A stretch of 64,000 bases of DNA, taken from the NCBI GenBank assembly GCA_019054805.1, contig JAHQIY010000002.1, forward strand, positions 5,828,001 through 5,892,000, given 5' to 3'. The notes under the pieces were generated by a model that worked only from the letters and a program-made list of their open reading frames with translations, was not told the origin of the DNA and did no database searches. The translations under genes were made by a program, and so were the position numbers. This stretch comes from Brachionus manjavacas. Taxonomy: Eukaryota; Rotifera; Eurotatoria; Ploima; Brachionidae. Below, in pieces: positions 1 to 12,707 of this stretch. Position 1 is the first letter of the stretch. The number at the start of each line of letters is the position of its first letter.

Positions 1-1
1 T

Positions 2-3000
2 TACTTCAACCAGTTGAACATGCTGAGCCAAAGCATAGGCAAGCCGAAACGCGACCACTCGTTTAGAATAGAAAAATTGGTAGATTTGTGTGCCAATTAT
101 GTGGCTAGCTCGATACCTTTTGAGCTGGTCGAGACATACAAACAGCCAGTTCCCGAGTACCTGCAGCTCAAAATAACCAAGGCCTCGTTTCCGGAAACAA
201 TCGACAACATAAGACTATATTCGTGTCTGGCCAATGGAAACGCAGACGAGTACATGAAAGGCGAACAAATGTACAGAGCCAAGTGTGTTCGCAAGCTTCT
301 GCAGATAGGGTTTCACCTTAGCGCCCAAGTTAGCCAAAGCATTAGCCAAACAAACTCCAACAATCTGAGCTACTATAATTCCAAGCAGAATAACATTCTT
401 TTGAGTGGTTTTGCCAATAGTTGCTTTAGCGTATCGCTGGTCTGTGACCGTAAGAGAATTGTGTATTGTACTTGTACTTGTTCTAAGCAGGCTGTTTCGT
501 GGTGCTGTCACATCGTAGCGGTTTGTTTGAGCAGAATTCTCGAGTCCGACTTGGTCGAATACAGAGCTCCTGTTTCAGAGTCGCTGTCTAAGCTCAAACG
601 CGATCAGCTTCAAAAGTTTGCCCAGTATCTCATCAGTGAGCTACCTCAACAGGTGATTTTTTATTTTTTTTCTATTTATTTAGTATTTAAAATGAAATAT
701 TTTTTTTATGAAAACACTTTTTACCTTATTTAGGTTTTTTTATTATTAAGTCTTTAATCAATTCGGGAGAAAGGACATTATAGAGGGCTAGAAATTTTTT
801 TTGTGGGTAAATTACTTTATTTATTGAAAACGTTTATTCTCACTCAAGTTATTTGAGAATAACTAAAAAATGTTTACTCAAGATAACTTTGACTTTGGTA
901 AAAAAATTTATTTATTTATACTCAAAAAAAAAAAAAAAAAAAAAAGGATTAACACATTATTAAGAGATTAATTATTTAGAACAATTGTTACATTTCCAGA
1001 CTTTCTTAATAGGAATATAAGTTCCATTAACACATTTTAAGTGGAAATCATTTTTACAATCACCGCATGTAATCCATTTATTTTCACAAGAAAGATTGCA
1101 AATTTTACAAGATTTCAAAGACTTCAAAAAATGGCCTAATACAGTCTCTAACATCAAAAAACCATCAGAAGTAAAATATTTAAGTAGTAGCTCCTTTTTT
1201 AAACCACTAGAATCAACAAAACCACTATCTAGTATTTTAGAAGATAAACATTTAGGGTCTACGATGACGTGTTATTCATCGATTAAGTTTTTATTGTTAA
1301 TTACCGAATTATCGATAATGATGCAGCTGATGAAGTCAAACAATTGACTATTTGAACAACTTATTTTTTGAGATTTCGAATTTTGTGTTGTTACTGGTTG
1401 TGAATTAGCTTTTCTCTTTCTCTCGGCTTTTGTTGGAGCTCCTCGCATTTGAGTAAGAATAAAAAAAAATGTACAGGTAAGGCAATAAAAAAATTTATTC
1501 TTACTCATATTGAGTGAAAATATATTCACTCTTATTTATAACGAAAATAAATTTACTTTATAAAATACTACAAGCATTTAGAATGACTTTTTTGATTTAA
1601 AATAAATCATTTTACAAAAAAACCTATTTTGACATAAGAATCATTTTCAAAATTAGATTGCTTGATCTGGAAAGTGAATTTGGTAATTTAGCTTTGTCGA
1701 ATTATTTTGAAGTGAATTAGTCGAGGATTTTAGGATTTTTATTTTTTTGTTCGGACAAAAAAGTATTTTTGCAATGGAAAAGTCTTTTTTTATTTTAATA
1801 ATTTGTTTTTTACTTTCAAATTTATTTTATATAGATATAAGTAAATTTATACAGGTGAAGCTTATTTAGTGATTAAAAAATTTAAGGCCATTTTAGAGAA
1901 AATTTTTTAATAGATACATTTTTTTCAGTTAATTTTAGTTTGAAAAATTATTGAACACAGGTAAATTTTTTAAATACAATTTATTTAAAATAATACTTTG
2001 AAGTCTACCAAAAAATTAAGAAGAATTTTTTGTTATTCATTTCAATTTTTGAAAAAGCAATTTAATAAAATTCAAAATTTGAGACATTATAATCGATCGC
2101 TTTAGTAGTAGAAGTAGTAGGAGTGGCAACGGTGACACATCAAAGTTGTTCCGAAGGCTTTCCTTTAAACTTTTTTTGCTACTACAAGTTTTTACTTTAT
2201 GCGCACTATTAAAAAAAATTTTGATAATAAAATTGCAAAGATAGATCTTTAATTACAAAAAACCGTTTTCTAAATAAAAAATAGCTTTTTTCATGTTTTT
2301 TTGAATCTGCACTCTTTCGACAAGATAAATATTAGAAAAATATTAATTAGACAAATAATTTAGTAAAACTTAATTTTGGCAACTTTTAATTAATTTTCGA
2401 AATTCGAAAATAAATTTATAAGAAAAAAAAACATCCCATTTAAATTTATTTACCTTAATTTTCTTGTATATTTTAATTGATTATGTTTTTATGTATTTTA
2501 CTTTTAATTAAAAAATTAGAAAGAAATTATTAATTTAAAATAAATAAGATAATGCATTTATTTTATTTTAAATCTTGATTATTGAATATTTAAATTGAGA
2601 GCAAAATAATAATTAGCATAGAATAACATTTTTTAAATGTTAATTCGACTTTAAAGCTATCTTTGCTAATATTTTCTTCAGCTAAGAAAATTTTATTTCA
2701 TTTAACAGTAGCAATCACAATGACTTCTTAGTAAAAAAATTTAAAATCTATAAATCGTCATAAAAGTTAGATTCTCATTTTTTTAAATTTTTTTTATTTT
2801 TTTAATCTTTAAACACTTGATGAAAAATTTCATGAAAAATGTCATTTAGATGAGGGTTTTAATCTATTTGACTGTTAAAAATGAATTTTTTTAATTTAAT
2901 TATTTAATTTATTATAGTCTATTAAAAAAAAATTGAATTTAATAATATTGTGAGTTATGTTACTTATTTTTGATATGATGTTTATTTCATTATTTTTTAT

Positions 3001-6000
3001 GTGTACTAACTCTCGCTGATTTAACTACGGGTTAATAAAAAATATTTTTGTAAACTAAATTTTAAATAGAAAAATAAAAAAATAATTCAAAGCAAATTAT
3101 AAAAAAATCAAAGCTTTCTACTAGTAGTAGTAGTGTGAGCTGTAACACATAAGTGTCAGTGCAGTTCAAATCGCTGCACTTTATCAGCTTGCAGCAGGTT
3201 GCATTAAGTCAAAGTTCCTCAGTATCAGATTCTATTAATAGATCTTCTCCAGGTCTCCGACTTCATGTGTCCATCAATTTTTGTCTTAAACTGATTGACC
3301 GTATCAGTCCCTACTATTTCCGAGGGTAAAGTAGCTGTTCGGTTAAATAAGAACTCACCCTTCTGGTCCCTCCTTGCTTTTTCCTTGTCATTTGGCTATT
3401 GTGTCTCCTGCTTGTACCCTCACTTACTCCCTCATTCTCTCTGATATCCAAATCTACCCTCTCGAACCCTTTCCTTATCTTATATATTTGTAATAAGTCC
3501 CCACTTTTCCTTCTTGTTTCCAGGTCTGTTAACCCAAGCTCCCTAAGTCTATCTTCGTACTCTAATCCTCTTAATTCTATTGCCATCTTAGTCGCCTTTT
3601 TCTGGATTAATTTCACTTATAGTCATAGATCTCTATACTGCCGAAGCGAATTCTAAATGCGTTCTGACGAAAGCTGGGTACAGCTTTTTGAACATTTCTA
3701 TATTAAAAAATTTGAACGCTTTCCTCATTCTACCTAAATCACTGTTAGCTTTAGATACTGCCGTTTCTACTTGTTTACTATGCTTTTCAAGACTTGAAAC
3801 AATAAAACCTAGATCTTTCTCAACCTCCGATTCCTGCAACCATACTTTTTCTTCTCCATGTTGTATGTAATATTTGTTTCTTGGGTTCTTCTTCCCGTAA
3901 TACATGATTTTGCATTTCTTACTTAAGGACATAGACCACTTCTTGCACCAACTATCTATTTCTTTTTGAGTCATTTTTCTGACAATTTCCCTATTTAGGA
4001 GAGATTATTTGATTTGATTGTCTTAATCTTAAATTATTTATCTTTCAGTTCGATTATTCTTTAATCATAATTTAAATTTAATAATTTTAATAATTGTCAA
4101 CAAAAGATTTTTGTTGAGTTTTAAAAAAATTTTTTTGACATTAAATAAAATTAGTTAATGAAGAAAATTTTGGAAAATTTAATTCCACTTTAAACTAGTT
4201 GATAAAGAAAAAAAAATTAAATTTAAATCTAAGGTTCTACCTACTGCTCAAAAATTGTTGGATGAGCTTCTTAAAGGTGATGATTCGTCAATTAACTTAG
4301 TAAGCGGAGCACCTGATCCGACTGCTGGAGCATCTCAGAACGACATAAGCCAATGGTGTTTGGACGAGTTGGTCTTACAGGAAAATATTCGCAAAACTGT
4401 AGTCAAATTTCTGGCCCCGACCCCTAATGTTGTAAGTGATGTGGAGTGCTTGGAGCACGCTTCGTCAGCCGCGTCCGCAGAATACACAAGTCTTCTGAGA
4501 CCGCTGAGAGGCCGAGAGCCTGAGGCAATGTGGAATTTAGTCTCAATTATTAAAGAAATGTTCAAGCAAAAAGACAAAAACGCCATCCCACTGCTCAGAA
4601 CTCTTACATCCGAATGCATCAATTTTGATCAAATAGTTCAACTCTGGTTCTTGGTTAAAACATCCCAGTTCAGCCACGAAAAACTACTATTCAACACAAT
4701 ATCGGCTAGCCTAAATCCTCACCGATCGCACAATTCACACAACTCAAGTCTGTCCACCCAAGTGCACCAAGCCGGCTCTTTTTTAATGGACGAAATTGTC
4801 CGCCTTTGGAAAATAGCTTGTCTAAATCCATTTTTGAACGATTTTGAAGAAAAACAGCTCTACAAGGAACAATTGATTCAATGGAACACGTTGGTTATTG
4901 AAAAGCTCAAGAAATACTGCAATTATGTGTCGAATTTGAGCTCCCAATCGAATCTGTGGGCTCCAGTTCAGACCCAGAATAGCAACTTAGAAAGACTGGT
5001 CAAAAAATTAGACACAGAGCTTTTTGTTAGCTTTTCGCCGGCAATCTACGCATGCGAGCTAAATTGGCTCGATTTGGACTTTTCCAAATTGGAATTATTT
5101 CAATCTAGTTGTGAAAAAATTTTGTCTGAAATAACAGAAATAGTTGAAAAAAAAGAAGTTCACCGACCGTCGGAATCCGAGGCTTTTAAGCTTAAAATTG
5201 TCAAATACGAACCCAATTTGTTTGATGTGTTGCTGTCTCGTTGTGAAGCCTTGTATTCGCATGGAATCTTTGAGTATTCGGTAATTTTTGGCGAGCTCCT
5301 CGCCAAGAAAATATTCGAGCTAAACTCGAGTAGCAAATTAAATTTCTCCTATGAAACAACAAACTTGTGGCGCTGTTTTACTCTTTGCCAAATACTTGGC
5401 GACAACATACCAGTTTCGTTCCGAGTGGGCATTTTCGGTCTAGAGATGCCCAGGCCGCCATCGATCACAAAATCAATTGAAATTCGCCTTCTAAACTTGG
5501 AACAAGAGCTGGTTAATTTGTTGAAAAAATCCAAAAACTTGGACATGGATTTGGTGCGCCAAAAGGCTCTTGTGATCAAAGAGTTGGCCAAGACCCGCGA
5601 CTCAAATCTTACCATACCAATTTTGCTTTGCTCATTTGTTTTTGACATATTGACCAATTCGGAGAGCCAACAGGACAAAGATCTTGGCCTGGAGGCCGCA
5701 TTGAACATGCTGAGTCTGAAGACAAACATTAGCGAATCGATGTATCCTCTGCTTTGTGAAGGAGTGCGGAGGCAAAAAGGCGACTTGGCCCTCACCTTAC
5801 TAATCACTTACAAAGACGATGAGTCCAAGCTGTTGAGAATAATGGACAAAATACTGGACATTGATGTTCACTGCATGTTCCGCTCCAACAACCTCATATC
5901 TTTTAATCCGTTCAATCCAAACTTTAAAAAAATACAACAGCAGCAGTTGCAAGAATACGCCAATTTGGGCCTGGACGATTCCATACCTGTGAGTGAGGAG

Positions 6001-7719
6001 AGCAAAAAGAGTGAACAGGCCGAATGTGTTGCCAATGTCAAAAATTCGAACATGGACTCACTGAGCTCCGGATGGGAAGAGAGCGAAAACGAGTCGAATT
6101 CAAAGGACTCGTCTTTGCTCGAAGTAAAATACAGATGTCTGAGTTTGAAGCAAAAAGAAGACAGTGGAGATGACAGTGGCACTGAAAACGCTCACGCCAA
6201 GGCTAAATGTGAGCCTAGACCAAGCCACATACCGACTCAAAATTTCAACACCAGCAAATTCAACTATCAAAACTTGATCAATCAAATAAATTTAAATCGC
6301 ATTCAAGTGCAGCAACCAAGCGAAGCACTGGCTCATTTTATGTATGAATTTTCCAAAACTGTTCTGGCCAAAGCGGGCGGTTCGGTAAGCACCTCGGTAT
6401 TTTTGAACCACAGCAATCACCAAGCAGGCAATCAGGTGCATCGTAATCTGCACATTTGCTCGTTTCTGATCAGTTTGTATGCTCTTGGTCTGCATAATTG
6501 CGTTCAACCAAGCTGGCTAAGCCGGACTTACTCGAGTCAAGTTACTTGGGTCAATTCTCAAGCGGTTGAAATCGGTTTTCCGGCCATATGTATTCTGATC
6601 GAGTGCTGGCAAGCTCACTTGACACCCAGCGAATGTGTTTGCCTGGCGGACCGAGTGTCCCGGGTCAGAGATCAAATGGCAGTTAAAGCAGCCGCCGAAC
6701 TAGCCTTAAGCTCGTTGCGCTTTGCTCACCTGATGAATTTGACTGAGATCCAGAGAGCTTTGCTCCAGTGCAAAGAGCAGAACAAAGAAATGCTGCAGCG
6801 AGCTTGTGTGGTGTGTGAAAATGCGGTAAAAGACGCCAACTCAACGAGCTTGCTGGAAATTTTGTTCAGCATTGCCAGAAAATGGGACGAATTGTATTTG
6901 GAAGAAGAGAAAAAAAATGAGACAAATGTTCAGTCTAGTCAAAGCACTGCGACTGGGAATCCGGCTGTTAACAATGCTCTATCGGGCCAGCAAGCTCAAT
7001 TTAAGTATCAAAACATACAGCAAGTTAATTACATGCCTAATGGACAATTTATGCCAATTTTCATGCCTGGAAATACTCCCTATGTACCATATTACAATCC
7101 CAATTTTAATCCAATGATGAATTACCAGCAAACTCAAACTTACAACCAGTTCACCAAAGAAGTTGACGGCGTGGCCCTGCAGCATCTGATGAATGGGTTT
7201 AGAGTGGGCATGCTAGGTTTGGAGGCTTTGCCAAGACGAGCTGATGGATCGCAAATAAAATACAGACAGTCGCCGGCCTATGCCGATGATGTAAAATGGT
7301 TGTGGGGGGTCGCAGTGAAATTGGACAATTTTCAAAAAACAAATGCCAACTTGACTCAATTTTGCCAGTCCTGTTCGGTTGTCATACAAAATCCGTTCTT
7401 GATCCAGGAATTGGTCTTTGATTCGGCCAACTATTTGAGTCGGAACAATCCGTCTCAATTTGGCATGATTTTCTGTTCGCCCATTTTAAATGTGCTTGTT
7501 CAACGGTGCCTAAATTTGTACTTTAGATGCTGTATGTCCAAGCTGCACCATTTGAGCCAAAATGAACACGAGGACTTCATAAACATGCTTTTGACTGCAC
7601 GCAATATTTTTTTCTATTCAGGAAATATGAACTATTTTACGGACCTATTGCAAAATATAAGAAGATCGAACAAATGCAAAAAAGATATATGGAATAAGAT
7701 ATGTGCTGCTTTGCAATAA
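2..7719 (+). CDS. ZSWIM8: ZSWIM8 (EBAX-1/Dorado) ubiquitin-ligase substrate receptor, 5' partial
   Basis: Exons 2..652 (open at the window edge) and 4234..7719; the junction is phase 0 with donor gtgatt and acceptor taag, and joins ELPQQ to VLPTAQKLLDEL exactly as in animal ZSWIM8. Exon 1 has the SWIM zinc finger (CTCTCSKQAVSWCCH, near 470-512) after an IRLYSCLANGNADE block; exon 2 has LLRPLRGREPE, GVRRQKGDLALTLLITYKDD, HRNLHICSFLISLYALGLHN and the C-terminal LLQNIRRSNK. About 1,378 codons are present against roughly 1,840 residues in human; part of the shortfall is the missing 5' end, part is a shorter disordered middle. Family knowledge: ZSWIM8 is the substrate receptor of a cullin-RING E3 ligase that destroys Argonaute during target-directed microRNA degradation, and in worms aids protein quality control. 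Stop is TAA at 7717-7719. Identification is very secure. Confidence 0.95.
834..1531. repeat. Scattered 13-14 bp direct/inverted motif around the PHD-finger ORF
   Basis: The motif TTATTCTTACTCA and its reverse complement occur repeatedly: a hairpin at 834-842/854-862 (TTATTCTCA/TGAGAATAA), a perfect 14-bp inverted pair at 1450-1463 and 1494-1507 (TGAGTAAGAATAAA), and a 7-bp hairpin at 1512-1518/1525-1531. Copies sit on both sides of the ORF. Many DNA transposons carry such subterminal repeats, but no clean terminal inverted repeat or target duplication was found by eye. Confidence 0.45.
972..1448 (-). pseudogene. PHD-finger-like ORF with one in-frame stop
   Basis: On the minus strand an ATG at 1448 opens a frame starting MRGAPTKAERKRKANSQ, interrupted by TAA at 1272-1274 and continuing in the same frame to a stop at 972-974. 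The C-terminal part carries a zinc-binding pattern like a short PHD finger: CKIC, then ITCGDC, FHLKC and WKCNNC. The N-terminal part is basic and low in hydrophobics. Such fingers occur in LINE ORF1 proteins and in some DNA-transposon proteins, so a transposon origin is likely, but I do not recognise the family. The single stop could instead lie in an unrecognised intron. Copies of a 13-14 bp motif surround the ORF (see the repeat at 834-1531). Confidence 0.5.
2098..2175 (-). mobile_element. Short LINE 3'-tail remnant (tentative)
   Basis: A TAGTAG-rich tract followed by gagtggcaacggtgacacat resembles the tract and following bases at the end of the LINE at 3120 (agtgtgagctgtaacacat). It looks like the terminal scrap of a related antisense element. 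No coding sequence remains. Confidence 0.35.
3120..3974 (-). mobile_element. CR1/Jockey-like LINE 3' end, reverse-transcriptase C-terminus, frameshifted
   Basis: Two minus-strand frames, 3974-3633 and 3616-3314, are consecutive parts of a non-LTR retrotransposon reverse transcriptase. The first has WLQESEVEKDLGFIV and FKKLYPAFVRTHLEFASAV; the second has LIQKKATKMAIELRGLEYED and RELGLTDLETRRKSGDLLQI, the usual order at the C-terminus of CR1-like RTs. A stop and frame change near 3617-3632, with a few residues lost, break the protein. Downstream (3120-3313) is a 3' UTR ending in a (CTA)n tract, as CR1-group elements often do. It is 5'-truncated and dead, antisense in the ZSWIM8 intron. Confidence 0.85.
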
Positions 7720-8059
7720 TGTTTGAAGTGTAAAAATTTGAAATGCTATTTAAGGCTAGTTTTATTTTCTTATGCGGCTACCTCTTTTGGTTGTTTTGAA
7801 TTTTCAAGAAAAAAATTTTTAATTGTAAAATTTATCATTTATTTGCTTTTGCTTGTTTTTTTTCTTGTTTTTTTTTTTAAATAAAATGTTGAAGATGACA
7901 ATATTTTTTTAAATGAAATTTTCCAGAATAAAATAAAAAAATCGGATCTGGTATTTAAAATGCGTTTTTTTACCAGATTTTAACTAATGAAAAAAAAATT
8001 ATCGACAGTTCAAATGCAAGAGTTTATTCAAATTTATTTTTTGAAAGCTTACACATTTG
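7720..8059. other. ZSWIM8 3' flank
   Basis: AT-rich sequence following the ZSWIM8 stop, with an AATAAA at about 7880 that could serve as its poly(A) signal. No gene seen. Confidence 0.5.
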
Positions 8060-8640
8060 CCATTCTTCCCGAATACTTTTCACGATGAAGATAAACATTT
8101 CACAAAAGCATGAGTAATCGCTAGTGAAGAGGGACATAGCATTATGATAAATAGAAAGCTCAAATGGAGAGAGCAGATTGACAAGGCAATTCAGACGGCA
8201 AATGGAGTTCTTGATCAACTCAAAAATGCATCGGGACGACTGATAATTTTAGAAGACTCTGCACAGCGTTTGTAAGACCACATCTTGAATAATTTGCAGC
8301 AGCTTGGAATCCTCTGCGCCTTAAAGTAGAAGGAGAAGAGGTGACGCAATTCAACTATTCAAAATTTTCAGCAAACAGAAAATTGTTCAACTACACGCCT
8401 TAACAGGTCCAAGACAAGCTCCAAGCAGCGATCACCCTTAGGCGAATCTACGTTAAAAACCTAGACTTATGAAGCAACTCTGTTTGTGAAAGCCCAGAAA
8501 AAACTTCTTCTCGAACAGAGATATCCATATTAAATTCAGATCTTAGCTATTGGCGGCTAATATAACTACTTTTGTGAACCCGTTGGCTTTTCTTCTTCAT
8601 CTGATTCTCTTATCAGAATGTTGTGTCACTTTCTTTTCAT
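8060..8640 (+). mobile_element. Decayed LINE fragment (copy 1 of a two-copy family)
   Basis: Broken reading frames include LKWREQIDKAIQTANGVLDQ, FVRPHLE and AAWNPLR, typical of the region after the RT catalytic domain in CR1/Jockey-like LINEs. Base for base it parallels the minus-strand copy at 47500-48140, including the shared 3' stretches around aaattcagatct and cttcatctgattctcttatcag. Several stops and frameshifts are present. No target-site duplication was found. Confidence 0.75.
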
Positions 8641-10333
8641 TTCTTTTCATTAAAATAGATTTTAAAATAAATCATTTTTAATCAGGATCTGTCTTTTAGG
8701 TTTTCTGTCAAAATCCAAATTTTTTGGACACCAAATCGGGTGATCCGAAATACTGTTTTATTTTAAATTACAGTGCTGCTACGACACTTTGAATTTATCA
8801 TATTTGACGTAAAATATTGTAATATAAAAATCGGTATTTATCGTAAAATAACGATAATTATCGTAAATTATCCATAATTGTTGTAAAATTCAGTATAAAA
8901 AAAATTCTAAATTTTCTCGAAAAAAAACAATTTTAATGAAAAATTTTTTTTTTTAAAGTAAAAAAAATAAAAAAATTTGATTGAATTTTGGCGAAAATTG
9001 GCGTAAATTTCGATAAATTTTTGTAGTTAAAGGTGAAAATGGTAAAAATCAACAGAAAAGGAAAAATGGATTTTTTCATTTTAAATGAATTTATTTAATA
9101 AAAAACAAAAAAATTATAGAATATTGTTAAGAATCAAATTAATTTTATCATCAAAAAGGCATCTAAAACTTATTCTTAAAAAGACGGTAATTACATTGAG
9201 GCTCCTCAGGATCATGAAGTGATCTTACTGAAAAATTTAAGTTTTTTGACTCATCAGGTACTAATATGAAATTTAGAAAATAATATTTTTAATAATTCGT
9301 CATTCAATTTTGAGTGTTTTGGTGATATTTTGAAGTGTTTAGCTTGAATAATGCTCTTTCAAAGCATTTGACTCGTTGAAACTTAGAGGGGACGTATTTT
9401 TTATTTTTTATAATTTCATATAATTATATAATGAGAATGACTACGGAAAGATATTTTATCTCTACGTAGACAATTCTTGCAAAATTTAATTTAATGAGCA
9501 AAAAAATAATTCGAAGGTAAAATATCTGATTGAAGAATTAACTAATGATAGTTACTTCATTTTCGCGAGAACATTGTTTGAACTTTTATTTTCACGTATT
9601 CACCAAATTAGCAAATAGGTTCCTAAAGAATAAAACTAAAACTTTTTAAAATTTTTTTAAGTGTTTTTTTGAATTTTTCAGCTTAATAAAATATATAAAG
9701 AAGCAACTAGTTCTCATTAAATTCTTTCTTCAGGTATCCATTTAGAAGGAGTAAGTAATAAGAAGCATAACATTAAATTTAATATTAACTTCTTAGAAAA
9801 AACATATTTTACCAGATCCAAAAAATAAATTTTGTCAATAACTTTTAAAATTTATCGAACAACTTTAAAATTTATTTATTATTCTTTTTTATTTTCCAAT
9901 TTAAAAAAAAATTCTCAATTAATTTTAGAATATTGAGATTTAGTCAATTTTAAACGTGTATTTATTCTTAAACGTGGATTTTCTTTGAGTCTACTCTAGT
10001 GGTTCTTTTAGGCTGAAATTTTTTTCCTATAACTAAGTTTTTATTTAAAAATTGATTTTTCATTGAATTATGATTTGATAGTTCAACTTTTAAATTTCTG
10101 ATTTAATTTGACAATATTTTGAGGAGTAAGATTAAAAAAATTATTTGTAAAAGTTATTTTATTGAAAAAATTTTGTATTTTCTTTTTTCTCGCTTTTAAA
10201 TGAAGTGTTTGAGAATTTATCGGTCAATAAGTGATCAAAATTGATCCGATCAAATTTACTCAAACCACTTGGTTTACCAAAAAATAACGAAAAAGCAAAA
10301 AATACAAAAAATTTTCGCACGTAATTCGAGTGT
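8641..10333. other. Intergenic, no gene seen
   Basis: AT-rich sequence between the LINE fragment and the convergent ubiquitin gene. A degenerate local repeat of CGTAAA-type units lies at about 8809-8895. No open frame resembles a protein. Confidence 0.5.
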
Positions 10334-11919
<1,586 letters not shown>

Positions 11920-12707
11920 TTAAAATTTTCTTATCTTTACTGGAGTAGATGTTTTGGGCGCCAATTTGATGGGAGTACTGGCAAAATCAACGACAAAAGT
12001 ACCATTAATCTTTTGCTCCAATTTACCCAAGTCGACAATTAAATCAGCTTTTTTCTTGAACTGATTTTGATTGCAAACCGAGTCCACATTGTCTTGCCAA
12101 GTCGAAGACAAAGTACTGCTATACTTCCTTTTATCTATCAAAGTCAAAATTTAAAAAAGAAAACTTTTTAATTTAAATTATTTTTACTTGATAGAAAGCT
12201 TTTATATTCTATCTTTTTAATATTGGTCATAGCTTTGGACTTTTTCAAACAACCTTTATAATTTCTATCCCTTGAAGCTACGTTCTTGAATTTATCATTT
12301 CGTCCGGTGGAATTTATTTGCCTGTGTCGATACAAGCGCTGCTTATCTTCTAGCCAAACAACACATTTTTTAGTCACAACTGGCTTCACGCTTTTACCAC
12401 AACATTTGCAATACTTTGCTATTGGAATCTTTTCCACGCAAGAGTTGCATAAAGTCTGAGAACTAACCGCTGATGACTCGGCAATCGGGAGCAATCTGGC
12501 CTTACGGCGCTTCTCTGAATTTCTCTGAAGTCTAATCAAAGGGTGACCCAGCGTTGAGTACGAGTGAATAACTCTGGATATCTTTTTTTTGTTTATAATC
12601 GTAGTGGTGGCTATCATGTTTGATTTCGGCTTAGGAGAATTTTTTTTCAAATCGTCCACGTCATGGTATTTGGACATTAATTTACCGATGAATTTTATAA
12701 TGCTCAT
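11920..12707 (-). CDS. Orphan basic protein with a small cysteine cluster
   Basis: Two exons, 12188..12707 and 11920..12134, with a 53-bp phase-1 intron (donor gtaaaa, acceptor gatag), give 244 residues. I do not recognise the family. The N-terminal half is lysine/arginine-rich and carries a compact cysteine group near residues 97-113 (LCNSCVEKIPIAKYCKCCGK), which could bind zinc. The C-terminal exon has STLSSTWQDNVDSVCNQ and ends TSTPVKIRKF; TP sites at the end could be proline-directed phosphorylation sites, which is speculation. Start ATG at 12707. The GC content is higher than its flanks and the exon-intron-exon structure keeps frame, which supports a real gene. Upstream exons cannot be excluded. 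Confidence 0.7.

Larger units (their letters stand above)
653..4233 (+). other. ZSWIM8 intron, 3.6 kb, transposon-bearing
   Basis: Phase-0 intron between the SWIM-finger exon and the large 3' exon. It is AT-rich and holds a broken PHD-finger ORF (972-1448), a short LINE-like tail (about 2098-2175) and a LINE 3' end (3120-3974), all antisense to the host gene. A pure A run of about 22 lies at 923-945. The stretches 1540-2090 and 2180-3110 show nothing beyond A/T low complexity. Confidence 0.85.

Noticed and set aside
8809-8895. Repeated CGTAAA units, considered as a CRISPR-like or tandem array
   Set aside because: Units are irregular in length and sequence, without spacers; simple degenerate repetition.
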